Source: an uncultured Bacteroidales bacterium (lineage in GTDB: Bacteria > Bacteroidota > Bacteroidia > Bacteroidales > ML635J-15). From it: a DNA stretch of 64,000 nucleotides. The stretch spans positions 49,009 through 113,008 of the forward strand of contig CALDKB010000017.1 in NCBI GenBank assembly GCA_937899245.1, written 5' to 3'. Position numbers and translations under genes: made by a program. This document shows positions 55,987-64,000 of the stretch, in pieces (within the stretch, counting starts at the first letter, position 1; every line of letters starts with the position of its first letter). A model generated the notes under the pieces. That model was not told the DNA's origin. It saw only the letters and a list, made by a program, of their open reading frames with translations, and did no database searches.

Positions 55987-58794
55987 ATGAGAAAGCTTCT
56001 TATTATAACAATTATTATCGCTACATGCGCAAATCTATTTGCCCAAAACATTGAAATTTCGGGCAATCTTATTGAATCAGACACTGGGGAAGAAGTACCT
56101 TTTGCAACGGTCATGCTTCTAAACGAAAGCGACTCCACACTACTCGAATACGCTATTTCCGGCTCCGACGGTCATTTTGTATTCAAGAGCGTTAAGAATC
56201 GTGATTATTTGCTAAAAATATCACACATCACCTACACGCCGTACCAAAAGAAAATAAACAAGACCGACGGCAAGAACATAAACCTTGGCAACATAAAGCT
56301 TTCGCCAATCGCCGAAGTCCTTATGGAAGTCGTAGTACATGAAGCGCAGGCGCCTTTGCTTTTCAAGGGCGATACCGTTGAATACAATGCTGCTACTTTC
56401 AAGGTTGCACCCGGATCCACAGTCGAGGACCTTCTGAAAAAACTCCCAGGCATCGAGGTTAATGCAGACGGCGGAATATCTTCAATGGGCAAGGATGTAA
56501 ACAAAGTGTATGTCGACGGAAAGAATTTCTTCGGCGACGATCCCAAAATGGTAACACAAAACCTTGATGCAGAAGCAGTCTCTAAGGTGCAAGTTTATAC
56601 CGAACAATCTGAACAGGAAAAACTTACCGGAATCAAGGACGGCAATCAGGACAAAGTCATGAACCTTGAATTGAAGCAGGAATACAAGAAAGGTTATTTC
56701 GGCAAGGCTAGTGTTGGCGGCGGCTGGGGCGATGGTAATTTCATCCCATGGCTTGCAAAAGGAAGCTTCAATCATTTCAACGACAAGTACCAGCTTTCGC
56801 TCATCGGCTACGGAAACGACATCAACTCCACACGCACCGACTTCGACGACATGAAGGAATTCAAAGGTTCCAGCATGTTTACACATGATAATGGCGACTT
56901 CGGTTTCGGAAACGACAACTACTGGTGGATGAACATGGGTATGGGCAACTGGGACGGCAACGGATTTGCCCAGAACTATGGCGGAGGCATAAACTTCAAC
57001 TACGACGACGGCAAGACAATTCTATACACGAACTACACATACAATCAAATAAACAGCGAAGCCGACCTGTTCTCTAATACAAGAACAATGCTTACCGACA
57101 CTTCGTATATGCATACCGACACAACTACAAATTCGAAGAAAAACTTCTCGCATTCAATATCGGCTCGTCTGGAAGAAAAAATCGATTCGCTTGACTATTT
57201 TATCATACGTGCAAATGCTAATTTCTCAGGAAATCGCAACTACAGCAACGAATTGGCTCTTTATCAGGCAGAAAATCTCAATCCGATCAATCAGCTAACT
57301 CAAGCAGACACATCAAAACTAAACAAAATAAATACCGACGTCCTAGCGATATACAACCGAAAATTCATGCGACCTCGCCGCTCGTTCTCAATCAGCGTAC
57401 AAAACAACAACACAATATCGCTGCAGAAAAGGGACGAAGACAACCTGAACGAATTCTTCAACGCCACTACCGACGACGAAAGAATTAAGGTCGCCTCTTC
57501 GCAGAACACAAATAACAACAAGCTGAAGTCGAGCATAATGTACGTTGAACCATTTGGCAAACGATTCTCGTTAAGTACATTCTACAATTTTGCCATGAAT
57601 ACCGAGAAACTTACCAACGAAGCTATGGACGAAATTGCAAATAGCTCTGTAGACTCACTTGGCCTTGTTTCTAAACGCGAGTTTTTCTACAACCGCATAG
57701 GAGCACAATTCGGCTATTCGTACAAAGGTCTTTACTGGACTGTCGGTGCTGCATACAAGAATATCCAACAAAACGGAACTTACACAAAGAGCAATGTCGA
57801 GGGAGATCCTCTACACCGCAACTACGGAAGTTTTATCCCTTATGCAGAAATCCAATGGGAAAGCGGCAGCATCTGGACCTCAGCATCATATAGCTACAAC
57901 ATTTCAGAACCTGATTTCTCATATTTGCAGCCGATTTCTACAAATACTGACCCTCTATATATTGTTCTTGGTAATCCTAATCTTTCATACACATCTGATC
58001 ATGATTTAAGATTTGATATTGGGCACCACAACCAAGTGACCTTCTTCTCTGTTTGGGGCGATTTCTCATATTCATATCAGCCAGACCTAATTACATACAA
58101 TCAAAAGATTGAATTTGTTGATGGTCTTGGATATAGAAATGTTCGTACTCCAGAAATCGTTCACAATGGACAGTCGATAAGCACAATGATTCACTTTGGA
58201 ATTCCAATCATCAAGTCGAAACTCACATTGAACATATCGGCCAACTACAGCAACCAGAAGAACCCGACATTCATAAATGGTGTAGAAAATGCAACAAACA
58301 CTAATTCCGTACGTCCAAACATGTCGTTGCAAATAAACCTGTCGGACAAGCTCACATGGAGAATCAACGGCAGCATGAGCTACGGAATGACAACATACAC
58401 ATCGAAGACAACCGACTACTACAACGAGAACGAAACGTTCACATATAATGCCGGCACATCCTTGAAATGGCAAATTTTCGGACGGACTTACCTGGAAGCA
58501 AATTACAAGTACAACAAATACACAAACAGTGAATTCCAAAACAATCCGGACATGCACATTCTAAATGTGTCGATAAAGCAATATCTTGGCAAGGGCAACA
58601 AATTTGAACTTCGCCTTGCAGCATGCGACCTGCTGAACCAGAGCATGTCAATCGCACAATATGCATCATCCAACATTGTCTTCTACCGCGAATCGCCGAC
58701 TTTGTCGCGCTACTACATGCTTACATTCTCATACAACATGAAGGGATTCCAGGATAATAAGGGTCGTGGAATGGTTAATTACATTGAATACTAA
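55987..58794 (+). CDS. TonB-dependent-receptor-like outer-membrane protein (CarboxypepD_reg plus OMP_b-brl_3)
   Basis: 935 residues: signal peptide ending NLFAQ, a carboxypeptidase-regulatory-like domain (~20-105: GNLIESDTGEEVPFATVMLL), a plug-like domain (VEDLLKKLPGIEV, KVYVDGKNFFGDDPKMV), then a large 22-strand-type barrel ending FSYNMKGFQDNKGRGMVNYIEY. No TonB box is evident, typical for the subgroup that pairs with GLPGLI proteins. Cargo unknown. The GLPGLI gene follows after 11 bases. Confidence 0.85.
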   Translation: MRKLLIITIIIATCANLFAQNIEISGNLIESDTGEEVPFATVMLLNESDSTLLEYAISGSDGHFVFKSVKNRDYLLKISHITYTPYQKKINKTDGKNINLGNIKLSPIAEVLMEVVVHEAQAPLLFKGDTVEYNAATFKVAPGSTVEDLLKKLPGIEVNADGGISSMGKDVNKVYVDGKNFFGDDPKMVTQNLDAEAVSKVQVYTEQSEQEKLTGIKDGNQDKVMNLELKQEYKKGYFGKASVGGGWGDGNFIPWLAKGSFNHFNDKYQLSLIGYGNDINSTRTDFDDMKEFKGSSMFTHDNGDFGFGNDNYWWMNMGMGNWDGNGFAQNYGGGINFNYDDGKTILYTNYTYNQINSEADLFSNTRTMLTDTSYMHTDTTTNSKKNFSHSISARLEEKIDSLDYFIIRANANFSGNRNYSNELALYQAENLNPINQLTQADTSKLNKINTDVLAIYNRKFMRPRRSFSISVQNNNTISLQKRDEDNLNEFFNATTDDERIKVASSQNTNNNKLKSSIMYVEPFGKRFSLSTFYNFAMNTEKLTNEAMDEIANSSVDSLGLVSKREFFYNRIGAQFGYSYKGLYWTVGAAYKNIQQNGTYTKSNVEGDPLHRNYGSFIPYAEIQWESGSIWTSASYSYNISEPDFSYLQPISTNTDPLYIVLGNPNLSYTSDHDLRFDIGHHNQVTFFSVWGDFSYSYQPDLITYNQKIEFVDGLGYRNVRTPEIVHNGQSISTMIHFGIPIIKSKLTLNISANYSNQKNPTFINGVENATNTNSVRPNMSLQINLSDKLTWRINGSMSYGMTTYTSKTTDYYNENETFTYNAGTSLKWQIFGRTYLEANYKYNKYTNSEFQNNPDMHILNVSIKQYLGKGNKFELRLAACDLLNQSMSIAQYASSNIVFYRESPTLSRYYMLTFSYNMKGFQDNKGRGMVNYIEY

Positions 58795-58805
58795 TACTAA
58801 CAGAG

Positions 58806-59534
58806 ATGAAAAGGACAATTCTTACAATAGCAATCGCAATAGCCGCTTCAATAGCAATGGCTCAGCAAACTTCTGGAACCATCGAATACGAAATCGTCAC
58901 CGACGTTGAAAAGATGATGAAATTCCTAATGCCGGAAAGAGCAAGTGATGCTAATGCCCTGCCTAGCCAATGGAAAATCAGGAAAAGCAAAGCCGAGCTG
59001 AAATTTTCAGAAACCGCAACCCTATACAGCCCGATAGAAGAAGAAACAAACGGGCCACAATGGGGTAGTAATCAGGGCGACAACATCTTCTACTGCAACT
59101 ACGAAAAGAACAAGATGTGCAACATTATCGAACTGCTTGGAAAAAAATACATTATTGAAGATTCAATCCCGAAACTAAAATGGAAAGTTACCAATGGGAT
59201 GAAAGAAGTTGCCGGACACATCTGCATGAGCGCCGTCTTCAACGATACTATTTCGGGACGAGAAGTTACAGCATGGTTTGCACTGGACATTCCGCTACCA
59301 TACGGGCCAGTGTCATACTACGGACTTCCGGGCATGGTGCTTGCTATCGACCTGTATAACGGCGGACAGACATATACGGCAAAAAAAATCACATTAAGCG
59401 ACAACCAGCAGAAAATCGACAAGCCGAAATACAAGAAGAAAAGCACAATATACTCATACGCCGACTATCAGAAAACAATTTACGATTTTGTACAACAAAG
59501 CAAAAACCGCAAAGGTCCGCCTATGTTTTTCTAA
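58806..59534 (+). CDS. GLPGLI family protein
   Basis: 242 residues, signal peptide ending SIAMAQ, and the family signature in variant form: VSYYGLPGMVLAIDLYNGG. Such proteins are Bacteroidota-specific, exported and of unknown function, and are usually encoded next to a barrel receptor, as here. The first part begins GTIEYEIVTDVEKM, also usual. A bidirectional terminator follows. Confidence 0.85.
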   Translation: MKRTILTIAIAIAASIAMAQQTSGTIEYEIVTDVEKMMKFLMPERASDANALPSQWKIRKSKAELKFSETATLYSPIEEETNGPQWGSNQGDNIFYCNYEKNKMCNIIELLGKKYIIEDSIPKLKWKVTNGMKEVAGHICMSAVFNDTISGREVTAWFALDIPLPYGPVSYYGLPGMVLAIDLYNGGQTYTAKKITLSDNQQKIDKPKYKKKSTIYSYADYQKTIYDFVQQSKNRKGPPMFF

Positions 59535-59541
59535 CGACAAT

Positions 59542-59580
59542 AAAAAAATAAGGCCGAATTTGTATTCGGCCTTATTTTTT
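59542..59580. terminator. Bidirectional intrinsic terminator
   Basis: AAGGCCGAAT and ATTCGGCCTT form a 10-bp stem with TTGT loop; A-run before and T-run after, so it can serve the GLPGLI gene on the plus strand and kdsA on the minus strand, whose stop lies 14 bases beyond. Confidence 0.9.
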
Positions 59581-59593
59581 TGTAAATATCTTC

Positions 59594-60394
59594 CTAAAGA
59601 ATTGCAGACCTAACCTTCACAAGTTTCGTAAGCAAGTCCTCCATCAAGTCCAACCGTAACATATTAGCGCCATCAGACTTTGCGACAGCCGGATTCGGAT
59701 GCGTTTCGATAAATAGTCCGTCGGCACCTACAGCAATTCCGGCCTTTGCCATCGACTCAATCATCTGCGGAAGTCCACCCGTCACACCGCTTGTCTGGTT
59801 AGGCTGCTGAAGACTATGTGTAACATCAAGCACAACAGGAAAACCGAACTGCCTCATCGTTGGAATACCACGGAAATCGATAACCAGATCTGTATAGCCG
59901 AAAGTTGTACCACGTTCAGTAAGCATAACATTATTATTGCCACCTTCGACAACTTTCTGTGCAGCGAATTTCATTGCTTCAGGAGAAAGGAATTGACCTT
60001 TCTTAATATTGACAATCTTCCCTGTCCTTGCTGCGGCGACAAGCAGATCGGTCTGGCGGCACAAGAAAGCGGGAATCTGTACGATATCCGCAACCTGAGC
60101 GGCAAAAGCTGCCTCTTCTGGCTCGTGAATATCTGTACAAATGGGAACATTCAAATCGGATTTTATATTTGCCAATATTTCAAGAGCGGCCTCATCGCCA
60201 ATTCCAGAAAACGACTTGATGCTACTGCGGTTTGCCTTGCGGTACGACGACTTGAATACAAACGGAATGTCCAGCTTTTCGCAAATAGACTTCACCTTCT
60301 TTGCCGTCTCGTATGTGATTTCAAAATTTTCCACAACGCATGGACCTGCAATAAGGAAAAAGTTCTTGTGTCCGGTTAAGTCTGATATGTTCAT
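59594..60394 (-). CDS. kdsA: 3-deoxy-8-phosphooctulonate synthase (KDO-8-phosphate synthase)
   Basis: Condenses phosphoenolpyruvate with arabinose 5-phosphate to KDO-8-phosphate, an LPS core precursor. Motifs FLIAGPCVVEN, KSSYRKANRSS, PAFLCRQTDLLVAAA, NIKKGQFLSPEAMKF and LTERGTTFGYTDLV are diagnostic. Cys in AGPC together with His in DVTHS, Glu in FIETHP and Asp in KSDGAN match the ligands of the metal-dependent class (as in Aquifex). 266 residues. It follows the SGNH genes in the same direction after 20 bases. Confidence 0.97.
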   Translation of the reverse strand: MNISDLTGHKNFFLIAGPCVVENFEITYETAKKVKSICEKLDIPFVFKSSYRKANRSSIKSFSGIGDEAALEILANIKSDLNVPICTDIHEPEEAAFAAQVADIVQIPAFLCRQTDLLVAAARTGKIVNIKKGQFLSPEAMKFAAQKVVEGGNNNVMLTERGTTFGYTDLVIDFRGIPTMRQFGFPVVLDVTHSLQQPNQTSGVTGGLPQMIESMAKAGIAVGADGLFIETHPNPAVAKSDGANMLRLDLMEDLLTKLVKVRSAIL

Positions 60395-60414
60395 AGTATA
60401 TTTTTATTGCAAAT

Positions 60415-61686
60415 TTATTCAATTATATTTTCCTTTTCGGCAACAGTCCTCAAATGTCTCTCGTACTCGTGCAATATTGCATCGAAAAGAAGGTCGCCGA
60501 CTATATTATACCCTTCGGGCGTAAAATGAATCTTGTCCTTCTTGGCAAGGTTGTTCTTATACCATGTCTGTATCGACTTGTGTCCGCCCATAACATTATA
60601 CATGTCCCACATCGAAGCATCATATATCTTCGACAGTTCGCGCATTGCCTCGCACACCTTGGGCTGATTCAAGTTGACGCCACCCCGATAGTTGTAGAAA
60701 TCGTTGTTGGTAGTAAATATTATAGCACACCGAGGGTTCACCTCAAGAATTTCATTCACTATACGCTTATAGTTTGAAATATATTTTTCTTTAGAAAAAT
60801 TACCACCGGAAGCGTCGTTAACGCCAACAGAAAGAATCGCAAGATCTGGATTTACGGCATCGAGGTGCGAGAAAAATTTCTCGGCATTAAGATACGATTC
60901 GGTTGAAGCGCCATTAATACCGATATTTACATATTTCACATTTGGGGCATCATCGTCAACCAGCACACCATAAACGTGCATGGGAAAGGCGGCAGTATCC
61001 TTGCGTACAAAAGTAAAGCTCAGACTGTCCAACAACTGTGAAAACACAAATTCGGTATAGCCCTCGGTAAAGTCCGTTTCGCAATTCACCAACAACGAAT
61101 CTGCATTTGTCAGGATATCGTAGCAGGTATCATTTTCATCATGGACAAGAATGGCTCTCGAGAACTTATGCTTATCTTTCATTGATGCCTTTGTAAACTG
61201 GAATGAGATTTCGGCCAAGCTATCGGAAGTGTAAGCAACCATACCTGCAAGGCCAATAGGTTCGCCAGTGATGTTTTTTGTTATCTTCTCGGTCTGCCAG
61301 TTGCCAGAAGTCTTTGATACATAATAATAAGGATGGTTTGTCTTTGCGATAGTAAACGGGAATAGGATTCCGAAGTCTCCGTCGGTATCGTGGCAAAGAC
61401 TTTCGAAGTGCCGGCGCAAACGCCACGACCACACTCCGCCCTGAACATGAGAGCCGCCAAGATGCAAAATGGTAATGTCGTCCTCGCCATCGAAATACAT
61501 GCGGTCGAGCTTTTCGAAAAAAGTTTCAAGGTTTGGATTTTCACCCGGGGTATAAAGATATGAAGAATCATAAACGATAAAATCGTAATCGTAGCTTGAA
61601 TGCGGGCACAATATACTTTGCGCTCCTACCCTAACGGACAAAAGCAGCATTAGAATCGAAACTACGGGGATTATGGTTTTCTTCAT
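60415..61686 (-). CDS. Exported SGNH/GDSL-type hydrolase-like protein (second of pair)
   Basis: 423 residues; signal peptide ending RVGAQ. Block I is ILHLGGSHVQGG, where the catalytic Ser follows Gly-Gly rather than Gly-Asp; block II contains NIGINGAS; block III SVGVND; block V DKIHFTPEGY with the Asp-x-x-His pair. The order matches SGNH enzymes, and in O-acetylation systems such proteins transfer the acetyl group delivered by an MBOAT. The GGS in place of GDS may lower activity. It follows its paralogue after 6 bases. Confidence 0.8.
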   Translation of the reverse strand: MKKTIIPVVSILMLLLSVRVGAQSILCPHSSYDYDFIVYDSSYLYTPGENPNLETFFEKLDRMYFDGEDDITILHLGGSHVQGGVWSWRLRRHFESLCHDTDGDFGILFPFTIAKTNHPYYYVSKTSGNWQTEKITKNITGEPIGLAGMVAYTSDSLAEISFQFTKASMKDKHKFSRAILVHDENDTCYDILTNADSLLVNCETDFTEGYTEFVFSQLLDSLSFTFVRKDTAAFPMHVYGVLVDDDAPNVKYVNIGINGASTESYLNAEKFFSHLDAVNPDLAILSVGVNDASGGNFSKEKYISNYKRIVNEILEVNPRCAIIFTTNNDFYNYRGGVNLNQPKVCEAMRELSKIYDASMWDMYNVMGGHKSIQTWYKNNLAKKDKIHFTPEGYNIVGDLLFDAILHEYERHLRTVAEKENIIE

Positions 61687-61692
61687 CCTATA

Positions 61693-63180
61693 CTATTTTC
61701 TTTCCAGATAGTTTGAATACTCGACAATGATGGCATTGTACAGCATATTGGATATCACATGAGCTCCCTGCGGTGAAAAATGCGTGTAGTCGGTTGCTGC
61801 CAGAGGCGGATCGGCATTTACCCACTGCGGCATAGAATTGCGTCCGCCCATTGCCTTGTAGATGTCCCAATAAGCACAATTGTTACGCAAAGATGCATTT
61901 TTCAGCTCATTAACCATTGTATCGAGAATAGGATATGTTTCGTAGTCATCCTTAACCTTTACCGACATATCGCTAGGACCTACGACAAGAATTGACGCAT
62001 TCGGGCACATCGACCTGATTGTTTTTATCTGCGACACGAAATAGTTTACGAAATTCTTCACGCCCTTCTGGTCTTTAGTGTAAGGCACAGCATTACCGCC
62101 AAACTGCAGGATGAACAGGTCGGCGCCAAGCTTGGCATACGACTGCGACAGCAAACTTCTGTCGGTAGTTGTAAAAACGGTTCCGCTGCTACCGCGCATT
62201 GCGATATTGTCGACATAAATACCCTTGTCGTCCTCAAAAGACACTGTATAAAAATCGGGACTGTCGTAGGCCTCAAACTCCAATGTTATCTCATCGAGAT
62301 AAGTCGACGACTTGTACGAATAGACGTTCAGACCGTCGCCGGCAGGCATACGTTCCTCGGCAAGCACGGCTCCATTGCTGGTAACCTTGACGTTAACTTC
62401 CTCGGTAGCATTGCCGTAATAAACATATACGTTCTTAAACTGACGCGTATTTGAATAACCCATCGAGGACTTGTAAAATTTCAACCATGCCTTTGTTGTC
62501 GTTTCGGGCTTTACCCACGAAGAATCATGGACAGGAGTGAAACGATTGAATGCAATCATTGGTCCATATTTCTTGTGATTGACCAAAGGATTCTTCTGCC
62601 CGAAGCCAGCACAGCGGATCCAGTTCTCGGAAAATTCCTGCTTCATGCTATACTGGGCATATACAGGAACCGGGGAACACATTCCGACGCCGAAGCCACC
62701 GAAACGGCCCTGCAATTTTGTACGGATGTATGCGGTTATTCGGTCGCCCTCAATCTGGCTGTCGCCATAGTGCAGAATACGGATTTTCTCATATTCGCCG
62801 TGGCTTGAAAGCTTATGGAAAAACTTGTCGAGAACAGTATGGTCTCCCTCGGGAAACTCGATAGGCGTTATGCTTGATTTTATTTCGTCCAAGTTATAAT
62901 TTGCCGCATTGTCAGAAATCATCTTGTCGGAAGTAGGGTCGGGTTGTTCCTTGTATTCGGGCAACATTTCATCAATGTCGACCTGATTTACCAACAGAGA
63001 GTCGAGATTTACAGTCTGGACGGTATCCGACTTTGATGCAGGGAAGAAATCTTCAACCGTCGGGAAATACAACACAAAATCATCGGTAATACGAATGCCG
63101 TCCTTTGGGAAAACAAGAACCAAAATAGCCAGCACAGCCATTATCGACAATATGAAAATAAGCGTATGTTTAACTTTCAT
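61693..63180 (-). CDS. Membrane-anchored SGNH/GDSL-type hydrolase-like protein (first of pair)
   Basis: 495 residues with an N-terminal membrane segment (LIFILSIMAVLAILVLVF), a linker of about 90 polar residues, then the SGNH domain: block I HYGDSQIEGDR near residue 138 (catalytic Ser in GDS), LQFGGNAV with block III Asn, and DYTHFSPQGAHV (Asp-x-x-His) near 475. The linker could reach across the periplasm. Together with the MBOAT gene this suggests an O-acetyltransfer system for a cell-envelope glycan. Confidence 0.82.
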   Translation of the reverse strand: MKVKHTLIFILSIMAVLAILVLVFPKDGIRITDDFVLYFPTVEDFFPASKSDTVQTVNLDSLLVNQVDIDEMLPEYKEQPDPTSDKMISDNAANYNLDEIKSSITPIEFPEGDHTVLDKFFHKLSSHGEYEKIRILHYGDSQIEGDRITAYIRTKLQGRFGGFGVGMCSPVPVYAQYSMKQEFSENWIRCAGFGQKNPLVNHKKYGPMIAFNRFTPVHDSSWVKPETTTKAWLKFYKSSMGYSNTRQFKNVYVYYGNATEEVNVKVTSNGAVLAEERMPAGDGLNVYSYKSSTYLDEITLEFEAYDSPDFYTVSFEDDKGIYVDNIAMRGSSGTVFTTTDRSLLSQSYAKLGADLFILQFGGNAVPYTKDQKGVKNFVNYFVSQIKTIRSMCPNASILVVGPSDMSVKVKDDYETYPILDTMVNELKNASLRNNCAYWDIYKAMGGRNSMPQWVNADPPLAATDYTHFSPQGAHVISNMLYNAIIVEYSNYLERK

Positions 63181-63202
63181 GACATCAATCTAAAACGAGT
63201 CA

Positions 63203-63210
63203 CAAAAATA
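63203..63210 (-). promoter_or_regulatory. -7 promoter element of the SGNH-kdsA operon
   Basis: Minus strand TATTTTTG matches TAnnTTTG, 22 bases before the ATG; no clear -33 box. Confidence 0.45.
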
Positions 63211-63231
63211 CATGATTTTTTCATTGTTACA

Positions 63232-63263
63232 TAAAAAAAAGCCCCGCATTTGCGGAGCTTTTT
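63232..63263 (-). terminator. Intrinsic terminator of the His-rich lipoprotein gene
   Basis: AGCTCCGCA and TGCGGGGCT pair (one G-T) and T-runs flank both sides, so it ends the lipoprotein transcript 20 bases after its stop. Confidence 0.85.
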
Positions 63264-63282
63264 ATACTTGTCATTCAAGCGA

Positions 63283-63870
63283 TTAGTTCTTGTGATTCGG
63301 GCAACCTTCGTGGTTTCCATCGCAGTGATGTTCACCTTCGTGCTTGCATTGATGATTGCAACCTTCATGGTTACCATCGCAATGGTGTTCACCATCACAG
63401 TGGTGACCGCAACCTTCGTGGTTTCCATTGCAGTGATGTTCGCCTTCACCGTGGTGACCGCAACCTTCGTGACCACCATGACGCTTACCGCAGCATGGCA
63501 TATTGTCAAACAAAGCCTTCTTCTCATCAAGAGAAAGTTTATCCCAATTTGCGATACCTTCCTTGAAAGCAGCTTTCTTTGCTTCCATTTCGGCCTCTTC
63601 TGCCATCTTCTTGTCTACGCATTCCTTGCGCTTGTTCAACAATTCAGCCTTCTTTTCATCGGTCTGATTTGCCCAGTCTTCCCAAGCAGCCATGTCGGCT
63701 TTCTGTTCTTCACTCATTTCGTGATGATGGTGCTTGTGTTCGCCATCCTTGCAGCAGTGGTGCTGGCATTTTTCTGCAGGAGCATTTTCTGCGGGGCATT
63801 CCTTTGGTTCGTTGTTACAGCATGCGCCAAGCATGAAAGCAGGAACCAACATAAACAATAATTTCTTCAT
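63283..63870 (-). CDS. His/Cys-rich repeat lipoprotein, probably metal-binding
   Basis: 195 residues with lipobox FMLGAC (Cys17). A first His/Cys cluster (CQHHCCKDGEHKHHHH, 35-50) is followed by a Lys/Glu-rich, probably helical segment (51-125) and then by tandem repeats around the unit GEHHCDGNHEGCxH from residue 131 to the end. About a third of the repeat residues are His or Cys, pointing to binding of zinc, copper, nickel or other soft metals at the outer face of a membrane. No known family recognised; no metal-uptake or efflux genes in view. Confidence 0.75.
   Translation of the reverse strand: MKKLLFMLVPAFMLGACCNNEPKECPAENAPAEKCQHHCCKDGEHKHHHHEMSEEQKADMAAWEDWANQTDEKKAELLNKRKECVDKKMAEEAEMEAKKAAFKEGIANWDKLSLDEKKALFDNMPCCGKRHGGHEGCGHHGEGEHHCNGNHEGCGHHCDGEHHCDGNHEGCNHQCKHEGEHHCDGNHEGCPNHKN
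63286..63480 (-). repeat. Tandem repeats coding for the His/Cys-rich tail
   Basis: The block CACCATCACAGTGGTGACC-like pattern recurs, with GGTTTCCATNGCAGTGATG-type segments about 36-60 bases apart, coding for three to four copies of the GNHEGC unit. Near-identity of the DNA copies suggests recent expansion or slippage. Confidence 0.65.
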
Positions 63871-63904
63871 GATAATTAATTTAAATTCAACTTAAAAATT
63901 TTCG

Positions 63905-63912
63905 CAAAGATA
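63905..63912 (-). promoter_or_regulatory. -7 promoter element of the His-rich lipoprotein gene
   Basis: Minus strand TATCTTTG matches TAnnTTTG, 34 bases before the ATG. The remaining bases to the window end are AT-rich and hold nothing I can support. Confidence 0.5.
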
Positions 63913-64000
63913 ATAAAAAACCTGTTGGTTGAATTAAATTTTTAAAAAAAAATATACATAAAAGTTGTACATATCGCTGATTTTTAGTAATTTAATGGTG

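Noticed and set aside
54135..63180. Alginate biosynthesis cluster
   Set aside because: Only the MBOAT acyltransferase and SGNH proteins resemble Alg parts; no alginate polymerase, epimerase or export genes are present.
63286..63480. Regular direct repeats that look like a small CRISPR array
   Set aside because: They lie fully inside a reading frame with a signal peptide, the units have no unique spacers, and the protein repeat is in phase throughout. No cas genes are present.

Overview
The window is from the phylum Bacteroidota, most likely a member of Bacteroidales or a close relative. Support comes from promoters of the TAnnTTTG (-7) type, an almost complete lack of Shine-Dalgarno sites, a str-S10-spc-alpha ribosomal operon without tuf or adk, type IX secretion (T9SS) sorting domains, a GH97 glycosidase, a GLPGLI protein, FISUMP and DUF4353 proteins, and a KDO pathway enzyme that implies an LPS outer membrane. 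Species cannot be named from sequence alone.

Layout. 1-6013 (+): the end of an outer-membrane barrel, a long-chain acyl-CoA ligase, a methyltransferase overlapping a flavodoxin-like protein, a YitT membrane protein and a lipoprotein alpha/beta hydrolase. 6027-8036 (-): a GH97 lipoprotein. 8121-11888 (+): a two-gene chromate-type transporter, a PurF-like protein with a degraded glutaminase site, a low-molecular-weight phosphatase and a LysE exporter. 11896-18611 (-): a tight seven-gene operon joining a VTC-type (polyphosphate polymerase-like) enzyme, a DUF4956 membrane protein, a DUF2490 barrel, a giant DUF4353 beta-helix, two small secreted proteins and a T9SS-sorted protein, with an AraC regulator diverging from it. 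19661-25566 (-): an EEP-family lipoprotein, a GT-C-like membrane protein, groEL/groES and enolase. 25633-43262 (-): the ribosomal superoperon from rpsL to rplQ, including fusA, secY, map, infA, rpmJ and rpoA, with one clear promoter at its head and one terminator at its end.

43564-46451 (+): a beta-helix-like lipoprotein and uvrC. 46640-48688 (-): a FISUMP protein and a small T9SS-sorted protein, preceded by a leader of about 170 nt that can fold in two mutually exclusive ways, one of which ends in a terminator-like stem. REP-like palindromes lie near here. 49190-54095: CvpA, a lipoprotein nitroreductase, L31 type B, an M23/LysM peptidase, tRNA-Glu, YebC and a second methionine aminopeptidase. 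54135-63870: an MBOAT acyltransferase and, on the far side of an inserted barrel/GLPGLI pair, two SGNH hydrolases with kdsA, then a His/Cys-rich lipoprotein with tandem repeats.

The best candidates for undescribed biology are the VTC-DUF4956-DUF4353 surface operon and the switch-like leader RNA at 48704-48880. Next are the glutaminase-dead PurF-like protein and the tRNA-Glu terminator whose 3' arm doubles as the -33 box of an apparently leaderless peptidase gene. No insertion sequence, prophage, CRISPR array or integrase is visible. Product names rest on recognised motifs and lengths; no database search was run.
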